Source: Roseovarius aestuariivivens (GTDB lineage: Bacteria; Pseudomonadota; Alphaproteobacteria; Rhodobacterales; Rhodobacteraceae). From it: 64,000 nt of DNA. Positions 31,328 to 41,153 of the stretch are shown in pieces. Numbering within the stretch: the first letter of the stretch is position 1; each line of letters starts with the position of its first letter. The notes under the pieces are model-generated. The model was not told the DNA's origin, searched no databases, and saw only the letters and a list, made by a program, of their open reading frames with translations. The position numbers and the translations under genes are program-made. Location: the NCBI RefSeq assembly GCF_004761875.1, contig NZ_SJEY01000009.1:117726-181725 (forward strand), read 5' to 3'.

Positions 31328-34207
31328 GTGTCGCTCTTTCTGATCGTCGCCTTGCCATTCCTTGGGGCGCTTCTGCCCGGTGTCATGATTTCCGCTGGAC
31401 GACAAACCTGCTCCGGCGTGACCTTCATGGTGACGCTGGCGGCCTTCATCGGATTGCTGACGAACCTGCCGGCGGTTCTGGCCGGGGAGGTGGTGACGAC
31501 CGGGTTCGAGTGGATCCCGCTCTTGGGCCTCAACGTGACGCTGATGCTCGATGGGTTGGGCTTTTTCTTTGCCATGCTCATCCTCGGCATCGGCCTTCTG
31601 ATCATCGCCTATGCGCGGCTTTACCTTAGCCGCGAGGACAATATGGGTGAGTTTTTCACCTATCTGCTCTTGTTCCAAGGCGCGATGGTGGGGATCGTCC
31701 TGAGCGATAACATCTTGCTATTGCTGATTTTCTGGGAGTTGACCTCGCTCTCGTCCTTCCTGCTGATCGGGTATTGGAAGCATCTGCCCGAAGGCCGGCA
31801 GGGCGCGCGCATGGCGCTGGCCGTAACCGGAATGGGGGGCCTCGCGATGATCGGCGGCATGCTCATCCTTGGTCAGATCGTCGGCAGCTATGACCTGAGC
31901 GTGATCCTGCAGAACCGCGAGCTGATCCAGGCCGATCCACTTTACGTGCCGGCGCTGATCCTGATCCTTCTGGGCTGTTTCACCAAATCGGCGCAGTTCC
32001 CGTTCCATTTCTGGCTGCCGCACGCGATGGCCGCGCCGACGCCCGTGTCGGCCTATCTGCACTCCGCCACAATGGTGAAGGCGGGCATTTTCCTGATGGC
32101 GCGCATGTGGCCGGTGCTGTCGGGCACGCCGGAATGGTTCGTGATCGTCACCACGGCGGGTCTGATCACGATGGTGCTGGGCGCGATCATCGCGCTTTTC
32201 AAGCATGACCTGAAAGCGCTGCTGGCCTTTTCGACGGTGTCGCATCTGGGCCTGATCACGATGCTTCTGGGCACCGGGACGGCCTTTGGCGCGATGGCGG
32301 CGGTCTTTCACATCCTCAACCACGCGACGTTCAAGGCCGCGCTCTTTATGTCGGCGGGCATCATCGACCACGAAGCGCATACGCGCGACATCCGGCGGCT
32401 GGGGGGCCTGCGCACGCTGATGCCGATCACCTTCGTGATTGCGACGCTGGCATCGCTGTCAATGGCGGGCATTCCGTTCTTCAACGGCTTCCTGTCCAAG
32501 GAAATGATGCTGGAGGAGGCCACGCACACGGTGCTTTTCGGCACCTGGTGGCTGGTGCCGGCGCTGGCGACCTTCGGCTCGGTCTTTTCGGCGGCCTATT
32601 GTTTCCGCCTGATCGGCCATACCTTCCTTGGCCCGGTGCGCGACGACTATCCCCACAAGCCGCACGATCCGCCAGCGGGCATGTGGCTGCCGCCTGCACT
32701 GTTGATGATCCCTGTGATCGTGATCGGCGTGGCGCCGTTCCTGGTACAGGATTTCGTGTTTCTCGTGGCCAAGTCGGTGATCGGCGGGGTGGAAAAGCTT
32801 GACGTCAAGTATATCAAGATCTGGCATGGCCTTGTGCCGGCGCTCTTTATGTCGATCATCGCCGTGATCGGCGGCCTGATCCTGCTGGCGCTGTTCAAAC
32901 CGCTTCTGCGCGCTTGGGATACTGCCCCGCGCCCGGAGGCAAAAGAGATCTTCGAGGGGCTGATCGCCGCCGTGGTCCGGCTGGCGCGCGCGGTCATCGC
33001 GCCGCTGCATGACGGGGCCTTTACCCGCTATGGTGCGATCATGGCGGTGACCGTGGTGGCTGCCGCGCTGCACGCCTATTCGACCGGCACCATCGGCGAG
33101 GCCGTGCGCGCCATGCAACCGGTGACCGAGGTGGCGGTCGCGGGCTGGGCGATGCTGGTCGCCGCCGCGCTTGCGATGGTTTTCCTGCACCGCAATCGTC
33201 TGCTGTCTCTGATCCTGATCGGGATCGTGGGCCTGATGGTGTCCGTCGGCTTTATCTTCTTCAGCGCGCCGGACCTCGCGATGACGCAGATCACCGTCGA
33301 GGTGGTGACGATCATTCTGATGCTGCTGGCGCTCAATTTCCTGCCCAACCGCACGCCGATCGAAAGCACCGTGCTGCGCCGCACGCGCGACGGTGCGATC
33401 GCGGTGGCGGGCGGTCTCGCCACAACAGCGCTGGCGATGCATTACCTTCTGCGCGAAAGCGTGGCGCAGCCGATTTCCGAGTTCCATCTCGCCAATTCCT
33501 ACAAAGGCGGCGGCGGCACCAATGTGGTGAACGTGATCCTCGTCGATTTTCGTGGCTTTGACACGTTTGGCGAGATCATCGTGCTGGGGATTGCGGCGCT
33601 TCTGATCTATGCCCTGACCGAAACGCTTTTGAACGGGCCGACGCGGGCGCGGCTGCTGAACCGCAAGCCCGATCAGCCGCGCGCGGGCGACATGCATCCG
33701 ACGATGATGGTGGTGCTGACGCGGGTATTGATGCCGGTGGTGATGATGGTGGGCTTCTACATCTTCCTGCGCGGCCATAATGAGCCCGGCGGCGGGTTTA
33801 TCGCGGGCCTTGTGGTCAGCATCGGCGTGGTGATGCAATACATGGCCAGCGGCTTTGGCTGGGCTTCGGCGCGGCTGCGCTATCCCTATCACGGAATCAT
33901 CGGCGCGGGCGTCCTCATCGCGGGATTGACCGGCATCGGGTCGTGGTTCGTGGGCAAGCCGTTCCTGACCTCTGATTTCACCTATGTGCGTATCCCGCCC
34001 TTCCAGGAATTCGAACTGGCGACGGCGGCGCTTTTCGATCTGGGTGTATTCCTTGCGGTGGTGGGCGCGGTGATGCTGTCGCTGGAAAGCTTCTCGCGCC
34101 TCGCGCGGCGCGCGCATGTGCCGGATACCGAGCACGCGATGGATATCGATCCGTCACGGGACGATCCGCCCGATCCCAAAGATCCCGTCGCGCAGGGAGG
34201 GCAGTAA
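31328..34207 (+). CDS. phaA: Cation/proton antiporter subunit A fused to subunit B (PhaAB/MrpAB type)
   Basis: A 959-residue protein starting at GTG 31328 behind CAGGAG. The first 750 or so residues are the MrpA/NuoL-like proton channel (QGAMVGIVLSDNILLLLIFWELTSLSSF, HFWLPHAMAAPTPVSAYLHS). The C-terminal about 150 residues are an MrpB domain (RVLMPVVMMVGFYIFLRGHN, then EPGGGFIAGLVV). The A-B fusion is typical of the six-gene group 2 (Pha/Mrp) systems. It is the core of a K+ or Na+/H+ antiporter for pH and salt balance. It is transcribed divergently from selD across 213 bp. Confidence 0.94.
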   Translation: MSLFLIVALPFLGALLPGVMISAGRQTCSGVTFMVTLAAFIGLLTNLPAVLAGEVVTTGFEWIPLLGLNVTLMLDGLGFFFAMLILGIGLLIIAYARLYLSREDNMGEFFTYLLLFQGAMVGIVLSDNILLLLIFWELTSLSSFLLIGYWKHLPEGRQGARMALAVTGMGGLAMIGGMLILGQIVGSYDLSVILQNRELIQADPLYVPALILILLGCFTKSAQFPFHFWLPHAMAAPTPVSAYLHSATMVKAGIFLMARMWPVLSGTPEWFVIVTTAGLITMVLGAIIALFKHDLKALLAFSTVSHLGLITMLLGTGTAFGAMAAVFHILNHATFKAALFMSAGIIDHEAHTRDIRRLGGLRTLMPITFVIATLASLSMAGIPFFNGFLSKEMMLEEATHTVLFGTWWLVPALATFGSVFSAAYCFRLIGHTFLGPVRDDYPHKPHDPPAGMWLPPALLMIPVIVIGVAPFLVQDFVFLVAKSVIGGVEKLDVKYIKIWHGLVPALFMSIIAVIGGLILLALFKPLLRAWDTAPRPEAKEIFEGLIAAVVRLARAVIAPLHDGAFTRYGAIMAVTVVAAALHAYSTGTIGEAVRAMQPVTEVAVAGWAMLVAAALAMVFLHRNRLLSLILIGIVGLMVSVGFIFFSAPDLAMTQITVEVVTIILMLLALNFLPNRTPIESTVLRRTRDGAIAVAGGLATTALAMHYLLRESVAQPISEFHLANSYKGGGGTNVVNVILVDFRGFDTFGEIIVLGIAALLIYALTETLLNGPTRARLLNRKPDQPRAGDMHPTMMVVLTRVLMPVVMMVGFYIFLRGHNEPGGGFIAGLVVSIGVVMQYMASGFGWASARLRYPYHGIIGAGVLIAGLTGIGSWFVGKPFLTSDFTYVRIPPFQEFELATAALFDLGVFLAVVGAVMLSLESFSRLARRAHVPDTEHAMDIDPSRDDPPDPKDPVAQGGQ

Positions 34208-34208
34208 C

Positions 34209-34562
34209 ATGGAATTTCTCGTGGCCTCCGCCATCGGCATCATGACCGCCGCCGGACTTTATCTTGTACTGCGCCTGCGCACCTTCCCGGTGATCCTTGG
34301 CATGTCGCTGCTGACCTATGCGGTGAACGTGTTTCTTTTCGCCTCGGGGCGTCTGACCATCGGGGCGCCGCCGATCCTCGTCAAAGGAGTCGAGACCTAT
34401 ACCGACCCGTTGCCGCAGGCGCTTGTGCTGACGGCGATCGTGATCTCGTTCGGCATGACAGCAGTGATCGTGATGATCGCGCTTGGCGCCTATCTGGGGG
34501 CGGATGACGATCACGTGGACGATCCCAAGGACGACGACGGACAGAAGGAGGATGCGGCATGA
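34209..34562 (+). CDS. phaC: Cation/proton antiporter subunit C
   Basis: A 117-residue NuoK-like protein with three membrane helices (AIGIMTAAGLYLVLRLRTFPVI, GMSLLTYAVNVFLFASG, PQALVLTAIVISFGMTAVIV) and an acidic cytosolic tail. ATG 34209 lies one base after the subunit A stop. The name phaC follows the antiporter nomenclature and is unrelated to polyhydroxyalkanoate synthase. Confidence 0.93.
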   Translation: MEFLVASAIGIMTAAGLYLVLRLRTFPVILGMSLLTYAVNVFLFASGRLTIGAPPILVKGVETYTDPLPQALVLTAIVISFGMTAVIVMIALGAYLGADDDHVDDPKDDDGQKEDAA

Positions 34563-36229
34563 TGCACTGGATCATCGCCCCGGTCGTTCTTCCGTCCATG
34601 CTGGCGCCCTTCATCGTGCTGGGCGCGCGCTATCACATTTCGATCCAGAGGACGATCTCGATCGCCGGGATCCTTGCGCAGATCGCCATTGCGCTGGGGC
34701 TGTTCGTGCAGGCCGCCGATGGCACCGTGACGCTTTATCAGCTCAGCGACTGGGCCGCGCCCTTTGGCATCGTGGTCGTGGGCGACCGGCTTTCGACGCT
34801 GATGGTGCTGCTAACCGCCGTGCTGGCGCTCTTCGTGATGCTTTACGCCATTGGATCGAAATGGGACGAGCGCGGACGGCATTTCCACGCCCTTTTCCAG
34901 TTCCAGCTGATGGGGATCATGGGGGCATTCCTGACCGGCGACCTCTTTAACCTTTTCGTGTTCTTCGAGGTTTTGCTAATCGCCTCTTACGGGCTGATGA
35001 TCCATGCAGGGGGTACGGCGCGGTTGCGCGCGGGCGTGCAATATGTGCTTTTCAACCTTCTGGGCTCGACCCTCTTTCTCTTTGCGCTCGGATCGATCTA
35101 TGCCGAAACGGGCACGCTCAACATGGCCGATCTGGCCGAGCGCGTGACGCTGATCGACCCCGCCGACAGCGTCGGCATCCGCGTGGCGTCGGTGTTGTTG
35201 CTTCTGGTCTTTGCGATCAAGGCGGCGGTGGTGCCGCTGCATTTCTGGTTGCCGTCGAGCTATGCCGAGGCGCCGCCGCCGGTTGCCGCGCTCTTCGCGA
35301 TCATGACCAAGGTGGGCGCCTATGCGATCATCCGGGTCTACACGATGATCTTCCCGCCCGATCTGGAGGTGACGGCGGGACTGCACGGTCTGTGGTTGCT
35401 GCCCGCTGCGCTGATCTCTCTGGCGCTCGGTATGGTAGGTGTGCTGGCCGCGCGCAAGCTGGACCGGCTGGTGGCCTTTGCGGTGATCGGATCGATGGGT
35501 ATGGTGATGGTGTCGATCTCTATGTTCACGCAGGAAAGCATCGCTGCCGCGCTCTACTATATCCTTCACTCGACGCTGGCCGCCGCCGCGCTTTTCCTGA
35601 TCGTGGATCTGGTGGGAGCGGGCCGCGCCAATCTGCGGCTCAAGGCCTTGCCGATGATCCCGGGGGCCGCTTTGGTGTCGGGCATGTTCTTCGTGGCGGC
35701 GATCGCCATGGCGGGTCTGCCGCCGCTTTCGGGCTTCGTGGGCAAGCTGCTTATCCTTGACGCGGCCTATACCACGCCGCTGATGGTCTGGACCTGGGCC
35801 ATCGTCCTGTCCACCAGCCTTATCGCCGTGGTGGGCTTTGCCCGGGCTGGCAGCACGGTTTTCTGGAAGGCGAAAAGCGTGCCGGTGGATCCGCCCCCGG
35901 AGCCTGAGGCCGGCAATGCCGCGAAACCCGTGAAAGAGGCCCCTGCCCCATCATCGCTGTCCTTTGTCGCGGTGGGGGGGCTTTTGTCGCTGACTGTTCT
36001 GCTGACGGTCTTTGCAGGCCAGGTACATGGCTACATGACTGCGATGTCCCAGCAACTGTTCCAGCCGGTGCCCTACATCACCACCGTGACCGAAACCCCC
36101 GGCAAGCTGAGCAAGCCAAAAGGCTATGACGACAAGGCCGAAGGGGAAAAGGCCGAGGGCGCAAAATCCGGGGACGCGGCCTATGGTGCCGAGACAGACG
36201 GCGACGCCAAGTCAGAGGAGGCGCATTGA
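34559..36229 (+). CDS. phaD: Cation/proton antiporter subunit D
   Basis: A 556-residue NuoN/NuoM-like channel subunit. Typical stretches are GAFLTGDLFNLFVFFEVLLIASYGLM and PLHFWLPSSYAEAPPPVAALFAIMTK; the lysine/glutamate relay residues are in place. The last 60 residues are a Lys/Glu/Ala-rich soluble tail (KGYDDKAEGEKAEGAKSGDA), which is longer than I would expect. Coupled to subunit C by a 4-bp ATGA overlap. Confidence 0.93.
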   Translation: MMHWIIAPVVLPSMLAPFIVLGARYHISIQRTISIAGILAQIAIALGLFVQAADGTVTLYQLSDWAAPFGIVVVGDRLSTLMVLLTAVLALFVMLYAIGSKWDERGRHFHALFQFQLMGIMGAFLTGDLFNLFVFFEVLLIASYGLMIHAGGTARLRAGVQYVLFNLLGSTLFLFALGSIYAETGTLNMADLAERVTLIDPADSVGIRVASVLLLLVFAIKAAVVPLHFWLPSSYAEAPPPVAALFAIMTKVGAYAIIRVYTMIFPPDLEVTAGLHGLWLLPAALISLALGMVGVLAARKLDRLVAFAVIGSMGMVMVSISMFTQESIAAALYYILHSTLAAAALFLIVDLVGAGRANLRLKALPMIPGAALVSGMFFVAAIAMAGLPPLSGFVGKLLILDAAYTTPLMVWTWAIVLSTSLIAVVGFARAGSTVFWKAKSVPVDPPPEPEAGNAAKPVKEAPAPSSLSFVAVGGLLSLTVLLTVFAGQVHGYMTAMSQQLFQPVPYITTVTETPGKLSKPKGYDDKAEGEKAEGAKSGDAAYGAETDGDAKSEEAH

Positions 36230-36230
36230 G

Positions 36231-36731
36231 ATGACCGGGTTTTTCAACCGTCTTTTGCCGCACCCGTTCCTGACGCTGTTGCTGACCGTGGTGTGGGTCA
36301 TCCTGCAGAACAACGTCAGCGCGGGCATGGTGGTCTTCGGCCTGATCCTTGGCATCATCATTCCGCTGATCACCGCCGTCTGGTGGCCTGACCGTCCGAA
36401 AGGACTTCGGCTTGGCAAGTTCATCATCTACACGCTGATCGTGATGTGGGACATCATCGTCGCCAATATCGAAGTGGCGTGGATCGTGCTGACGCGGCCC
36501 AATGCCAAGCTGCGTCCGAAATGGGTCGTCGTGCCGCTTGAGCTGCGTCATCCCGAGGCGATCACGATTCTCGCGGGGACGATCACGCTGACCCCTGGCA
36601 CGGTGTCGGCGGACCTCTCGAACGAGGGGCACAGCCTGCTTGTGCACGCGCTGGACACCGACGACCCCGATGAGGTGCGCGACCAGATCAAGGCCCGCTA
36701 CGAGGCGCGATTGAAGGAGATTTTCTCATGA
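36231..36731 (+). CDS. phaE: Cation/proton antiporter subunit E
   Basis: A 166-residue protein with two or three N-terminal membrane helices (NRLLPHPFLTLLLTVVWVIL; GMVVFGLILGIIIPLITA) and a C-terminal soluble domain. The MnhE signature AITILAGTITLTPGTVSADL is present. It starts one base after the subunit D stop and overlaps subunit F by 4 bp. Confidence 0.92.
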   Translation: MTGFFNRLLPHPFLTLLLTVVWVILQNNVSAGMVVFGLILGIIIPLITAVWWPDRPKGLRLGKFIIYTLIVMWDIIVANIEVAWIVLTRPNAKLRPKWVVVPLELRHPEAITILAGTITLTPGTVSADLSNEGHSLLVHALDTDDPDEVRDQIKARYEARLKEIFS

Positions 36732-37015
36732 ACGGAGAGCTTGATATCGTCCATGTCTCGGTGATCATCGCCTTCGCGGCGCTTTCAGTGTCGCAAGTCA
36801 TGGCGATGATCCGGCTGGTGATCGGCCCCGATACCGGCGACCGGATCCTCGCGCTCGACACGATGGTGGTGAACGCCATCGGCCTGATCGTTCTTCTGGG
36901 CATCAGCCAGGGCACGCAGATCTATTTCGAGGCCGCGATGATCATCGCCATGCTGGGCTTTGTGTCCACAGTGGCGCTGGCGCGGTTCATTTTGCGGGGG
37001 GACATCATCGAATGA
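36728..37015 (+). CDS. phaF: Cation/proton antiporter subunit F
   Basis: A 95-residue protein with three helices. The signature MIRLVIGPDTGDRILALDTM is typical of MnhF/PhaF. ATGA overlaps occur with both neighbouring subunits (36728-36731 and 37012-37015). Confidence 0.92.
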   Translation: MNGELDIVHVSVIIAFAALSVSQVMAMIRLVIGPDTGDRILALDTMVVNAIGLIVLLGISQGTQIYFEAAMIIAMLGFVSTVALARFILRGDIIE

Positions 37016-37386
37016 TTGCCGCTTATGCCACCGCCGCCTGCCTGATCATCGGGGCCGGGTTCGCGCTTGTCGCTGCGATCGGTCTCTTGCGGTTCAACGA
37101 TTCCATGACCCGCATGCACGCCCCCACGAAGATCGGCACGATCGGGATCGGCGCGCTTCTTCTTGGGTCGATGATCCACGCCTACGAGACCGGCCACGGA
37201 TCCTTCCATGAGCTGTTGATCATGGCGTTTCTGTTCGTGACCGCGCCGATTTCGGCGAATTTCATCGCCAAGGTGAATCTTCACTGCCGGTCCTGCGAAA
37301 CGCCGCCCGCGCCGCCGCGCGACGATACCTGGTCGACGCTGGATGCCCCCACCGACGAGTCGAACGGGGCCAAGACGCGGTCGTGA
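37012..37386 (+). CDS. phaG: Cation/proton antiporter subunit G
   Basis: A 124-residue protein with three helices; LLRFNDSMTRMHAPTKIGTI is the MnhG/PhaG signature. A polar C-terminal tail of about 35 residues follows (HCRSCETPPAPPRDD). It closes the antiporter operon, giving the full set A/B-C-D-E-F-G. Confidence 0.92.
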   Translation: MIAAYATAACLIIGAGFALVAAIGLLRFNDSMTRMHAPTKIGTIGIGALLLGSMIHAYETGHGSFHELLIMAFLFVTAPISANFIAKVNLHCRSCETPPAPPRDDTWSTLDAPTDESNGAKTRS

Positions 37387-37496
37387 TCCGCGCGACGCGA
37401 AATTGAGCGGGACGTCTGCCTGACGCAAAGGCAGCGCCACCTGACCGGCATGGCCGCTTGCACCTTGGGCCATGTGTTTTATCATCCGCCCTATAA

Positions 37497-37514
37497 CCGG
37501 CCAGTATCGGCCGG
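37497..37514. promoter_or_regulatory. Inverted repeat upstream of the ABC importer
   Basis: CCGGCC (37497-37502) and GGCCGG (37509-37514) are separated by six bases and lie 22 bp before the binding-protein start. It could be an operator or a leader hairpin of the transporter mRNA. It is short and GC-rich, so chance is possible. Confidence 0.35.
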
Positions 37515-37535
37515 ATGAAACCAGGGAGAAACCTA

Positions 37536-39110
37536 ATGACACGCAAACTAGTTCTTGCGGCGGCTTTGCTTGCGACCACAGCGGCGGGCGCCTCTGCCGA
37601 AACGCTTCGCTGGGCGCGCGCGGGCGATTCGCTCACGCTTGATCCGCATGCGCAGAACGAGGGGCCGACGCACACGCTGGCGCACCAGATCTATGAACCG
37701 CTGATTATCCGCGACATGACCGGCGCGCCGCAGGCGGCGCTGGCCACCGACTGGGCGCCGAGCGAAGACGATCCGAACATCTGGGTCTTCAACCTGCGTC
37801 AGGGCGTGAAATACCACGACGGCGCGGATTTCACGGCAGAGGACGTGATCTTTTCGATCAACCGCGCGAAATCCGAGAATTCCAACATGAAGGAGCTTTT
37901 GAACTCCATCGTCGAGGTGCGCGCGGTGGACGATCACACCGTTGAATTCGTGACCGACGGGCCGAACCCGATCCTGCCCGCGAACCTCACCAACCTCTTC
38001 ATGATGGACAAGGGTTGGGCCGAGGCCAATGACGCGGTCGAGGTGCAGGATGTGGAAGGCGGCGAGACCACCTTTGCCGCGACCAATGCCAACGGCACCG
38101 GCGCCTTCAAGCTGGTCAGCCGCGAGCCGGACGTGAAAACCGTTCTTACACAGAACGAGAATTACTGGGGCATGAACGACTTCCCGATGGACGTGACCGA
38201 GATCATCTACACCCCGATCCAGAACGCCGCGACGCGCGTTGCTGCCCTTCTGTCGGGCGAGGTGGATTTCATCCAGGACGTGCCGGTGCAGGATTTGGGC
38301 CGTGTTGGCGAGACCGACGGCCTGGTCGTGAAGACCGCGCCGCAGAACCGGGTGATTTTCTTCGGCATGAACATGGGCGCCGAGGACATTGCCAATGACG
38401 ATGTCGAGGGCGCCAACCCGCTGTCGGACGTGCGCGTGCGCCGGGCAATGTCCATGGCCATCAACCGCGACGCCATCCGGCAGGTCGTGATGCGTGGCCA
38501 GAGCCAGCCCGCCGGCATGATTGCGCCGCCCTTCGTCAACGGCTGGTCCGAAGAGATGGACCAGGCCAGCACCGATATCGAGGCCGCCAAGGCGCTGATG
38601 GAGGAAGCGGGCTATGCCGACGGCTTCTCGATCCAGCTTGATTGTCCGAATGACCGCTACGTCAATGACGAAGCGATCTGTCAGGCCGCTGTCGGCATGC
38701 TGGCGCAGATCGGCGTGACCGTGAACCTCGACGCCAAGCCGAAGGCGCAGCATTTCCCGCTCATCACCAACGGCGAGACGGATTTCTACATGCTGGGCTG
38801 GGGCGTGCCGACCTACGATTCGGAATACATCTTCAACTTCCTCGTTCACACCCGTGGTGAGGAGCGCGGAAGCTGGAACGGCACGGGCTATTCCAACCCC
38901 GATTTGGACGCCAAGATCGTGAGCCTTGCGTCTGAAACCGATCTGGACAAGCGCAACGCCACCATCGCCGAAATCTGGGAGGTCGTGCAGGACGAGCAGC
39001 TTTACCTGCCGATCCACCACCAGGTGCTGAACTGGGGGATGACCGATGCGGTCGGCATCGAGGTCAGCCCCGAGGATGATCCGAAGATGAAATTCTTCAC
39101 CATGAACTGA
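37536..39110 (+). CDS. ABC importer substrate-binding protein, family 5 (peptide/opine type)
   Basis: A 524-residue protein with a signal peptide (1-22, ending ASAET). The SBP_bac_5 motif LRQGVKYHDGADFTAEDVIFSINRAK is clear, as are the C-terminal features of DppA-like proteins. It delivers peptides, opines or similar solutes to the permeases that follow. The AGGGAG site before ATG 37536 fixes the start. A strong hairpin follows the gene. Confidence 0.93.
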   Translation: MTRKLVLAAALLATTAAGASAETLRWARAGDSLTLDPHAQNEGPTHTLAHQIYEPLIIRDMTGAPQAALATDWAPSEDDPNIWVFNLRQGVKYHDGADFTAEDVIFSINRAKSENSNMKELLNSIVEVRAVDDHTVEFVTDGPNPILPANLTNLFMMDKGWAEANDAVEVQDVEGGETTFAATNANGTGAFKLVSREPDVKTVLTQNENYWGMNDFPMDVTEIIYTPIQNAATRVAALLSGEVDFIQDVPVQDLGRVGETDGLVVKTAPQNRVIFFGMNMGAEDIANDDVEGANPLSDVRVRRAMSMAINRDAIRQVVMRGQSQPAGMIAPPFVNGWSEEMDQASTDIEAAKALMEEAGYADGFSIQLDCPNDRYVNDEAICQAAVGMLAQIGVTVNLDAKPKAQHFPLITNGETDFYMLGWGVPTYDSEYIFNFLVHTRGEERGSWNGTGYSNPDLDAKIVSLASETDLDKRNATIAEIWEVVQDEQLYLPIHHQVLNWGMTDAVGIEVSPEDDPKMKFFTMN

Positions 39111-39117
39111 GACCTTG

Positions 39118-39141
39118 AGGGGCGGCCGTTGCGCCGCCCCT
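39118..39141 (+). terminator. Hairpin after the ABC binding-protein gene (attenuator/partial terminator)
   Basis: AGGGGCGGC (39118-39126) pairs perfectly with GCCGCCCCT (39133-39141) around a six-base loop and is followed by TTTCC. It lies between the binding-protein gene and the permease genes. It would lower downstream expression relative to the binding protein. Confidence 0.65.
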
Positions 39142-39196
39142 TTCCGCCCTGCCCCGGCGGCGTGCCGGACAGGGCCTGCGGTGGGGGACCCCGAAA

Positions 39197-40180
39197 ATGC
39201 TGGCCTACATGATCCGGCGCGTGGCGCAGTCCGTTCTGGTGCTTCTGGTGGTGGGGCTTGTGGCCTTTGCGATGTTCAGTTTCGTGGGCGACCCGGTGGA
39301 CAACATGCTGGGGCAGGAACGCACGCAAGCCGACGTGGAACGTCTGCGCGCCGAGCTGGGGCTCGATCAGCCGTTCATCGTGCAATACTGGAAATTTCTG
39401 GAACAGGCCGTTCAGGGCAATTTCGGGCTGAGCTATCGGCAAGGGCGGCCTGTTGCCGAGATCTTGGCCGAGAGGCTGCCCGCGACACTGGAGCTGGCGT
39501 TCGTGTCGGGCGTGATGGCCTTTGCGGGCGGTGTCGGTCTTGGCATCTTCACCGCGATACGGCGGCGGGGGATCGCGGCGAACACGATCATGACGCTGTC
39601 GCTGATCGGCGTGTCGCTGCCCACCTTCCTGATCGGTATTCTTCTCATCTACGTCTTTTCGGTCGAATTGGGGTGGTTACCCAGTTTCGGGCGCGGGGAC
39701 GTGGTGCATCTGGGCAGCTGGAGCACTGGGTTTCTGACCGAAAGCGGACGTCTGGCGCTGATCCTGCCGGCGATCACACTGGGGCTCTACCAGATGACGC
39801 TAATCATGCGGCTGGTGCGCACCGAGATGCTGGAAGTGCTGCGCATGGATTACATCCGCTTTGCCCGCGCGCGCGGCCTGCGTGAACGCGCAATCAATTT
39901 CCGGCACGCGCTTAAGAACACGCTGGTGCCCGTGATCACCATCACCGGCCTTCAGCTGGGCAGCATCATCGCCTTCGCGATCATCACAGAAACGGTGTTC
40001 CAGTGGCCGGGCGTCGGCCTTCTTTTCATCAATGCGGTCCAGTTCGTGGATATCCCCGTGATGGCCGCCTACCTGATGATGATCTCGGTGATGTTCGTGG
40101 GCATCAATCTGATCGTGGACATGCTTTATTTCGCTATCGACCCGCGCCTGCGGGCGGACCGGACCGGAGGGGGCCACTGA
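39197..40180 (+). CDS. ABC importer permease (DppB/OppB family)
   Basis: A 327-residue permease with six helices. The N-terminal MLAYMIRRVAQSVLVLLVVG, the RLRAELGLDQPFIVQYWKFL segment and the coupling-helix motif DYIRFARARGLRERAINFRHALKN are typical of DppB. It pairs with the next permease, whose start overlaps its stop (TGATG). Confidence 0.93.
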   Translation: MLAYMIRRVAQSVLVLLVVGLVAFAMFSFVGDPVDNMLGQERTQADVERLRAELGLDQPFIVQYWKFLEQAVQGNFGLSYRQGRPVAEILAERLPATLELAFVSGVMAFAGGVGLGIFTAIRRRGIAANTIMTLSLIGVSLPTFLIGILLIYVFSVELGWLPSFGRGDVVHLGSWSTGFLTESGRLALILPAITLGLYQMTLIMRLVRTEMLEVLRMDYIRFARARGLRERAINFRHALKNTLVPVITITGLQLGSIIAFAIITETVFQWPGVGLLFINAVQFVDIPVMAAYLMMISVMFVGINLIVDMLYFAIDPRLRADRTGGGH

Positions 40181-41133
40181 TGACAGACGCCCCGATGACC
40201 CCCGAGAAAGCCCCTCGCCCCTCGCGTCTCAAGCGCGCATGGGAGAGCGATTTCATGTGGTCCTTCCGCCACGCGCCCGTGGCGGTGGTGTCCTTTGCCG
40301 TGGTGACGGTGCTTGTGCTGGCGGCCGTCTTTGCGCCGCTGATCGCGCCGCACAATCCTTTCGATCCCGGTACGCTGAACTTGATGAACGGGTTCACCCC
40401 GCCGGGCGTGCCGAACCAGTTCACCTCGGACACGTTCCTGATGGGTACCGACGATCAGGGGCGCGACGTGTTCTCGACCATCCTTTACGGGATGCGCATC
40501 TCGCTTTTCGTGGGATTCGCGGCGGTTTTCCTGGCCATGCTGATCGGCATCACGCTGGGCCTGCTGGCGGGCTATGTGGGCGGCTGGACGGAATCCATCA
40601 TCATGCGCGTGGCCGATGTGCAGCTGACCTTTCCGGCGATCCTGGTGGCGATGCTGATCTTCGGGATCGCCAAGGGGATCACCCCGCCCGAATACCGCGA
40701 CCAGATGGCAATCTGGGTGCTGATCCTGGCCATCGGCCTGAGCGACTGGGTGCAGTTCGCCCGAGTGGTGCGGGGCACGACATTGGTGGAGAAGAACAAG
40801 GAATACGTGCAGGCGGCGCGGCTAATCGGCCGGTCGCCTTTCGCCATCATGCTCAAGCATATCCTGCCCAACGTGTTGAACCCGGTTCTGGTGATCGCGA
40901 CGATCTCCCTGGCGCTGGCGATCATCGCAGAGGCGACGCTGTCCTTCCTCGGCGTGGGGGCGCCACCGACCAAGCCAAGCCTTGGCACGCTGATCCGGAT
41001 CGGACAGGAATTCATGTTCTCTGGCGAGTGGTGGATCCTGTTCTTCCCGGCGATGACGCTTTTGGCGCTGGCGCTGTCGATCAACCTGCTGGGTGACTGG
41101 CTGCGCGATGCGCTGAACCCGAGGCTGCGGTGA
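40180..41133 (+). CDS. ABC importer permease (DppC/OppC family)
   Basis: A 317-residue permease. The N-terminal helix follows a soluble leader; FLMGTDDQGRDVFSTILYGM is the DppC/OppC hallmark, and EYVQAARLIGRSPFAIMLKHILPN is the coupling helix. It ends LGDWLRDALNPRLR. ATG 40180 overlaps the stop of the first permease by one base. Confidence 0.93.
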   Translation: MTDAPMTPEKAPRPSRLKRAWESDFMWSFRHAPVAVVSFAVVTVLVLAAVFAPLIAPHNPFDPGTLNLMNGFTPPGVPNQFTSDTFLMGTDDQGRDVFSTILYGMRISLFVGFAAVFLAMLIGITLGLLAGYVGGWTESIIMRVADVQLTFPAILVAMLIFGIAKGITPPEYRDQMAIWVLILAIGLSDWVQFARVVRGTTLVEKNKEYVQAARLIGRSPFAIMLKHILPNVLNPVLVIATISLALAIIAEATLSFLGVGAPPTKPSLGTLIRIGQEFMFSGEWWILFFPAMTLLALALSINLLGDWLRDALNPRLR

Positions 41134-41153
41134 TGACGCGCGCGATCCCGATG

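Noticed and set aside
32459..34135. 558-codon open frame on the minus strand, very rich in His, Arg and Gln
   Set aside because: It is a reverse-complement artefact of the membrane-protein codon pattern of antiporter subunit A.
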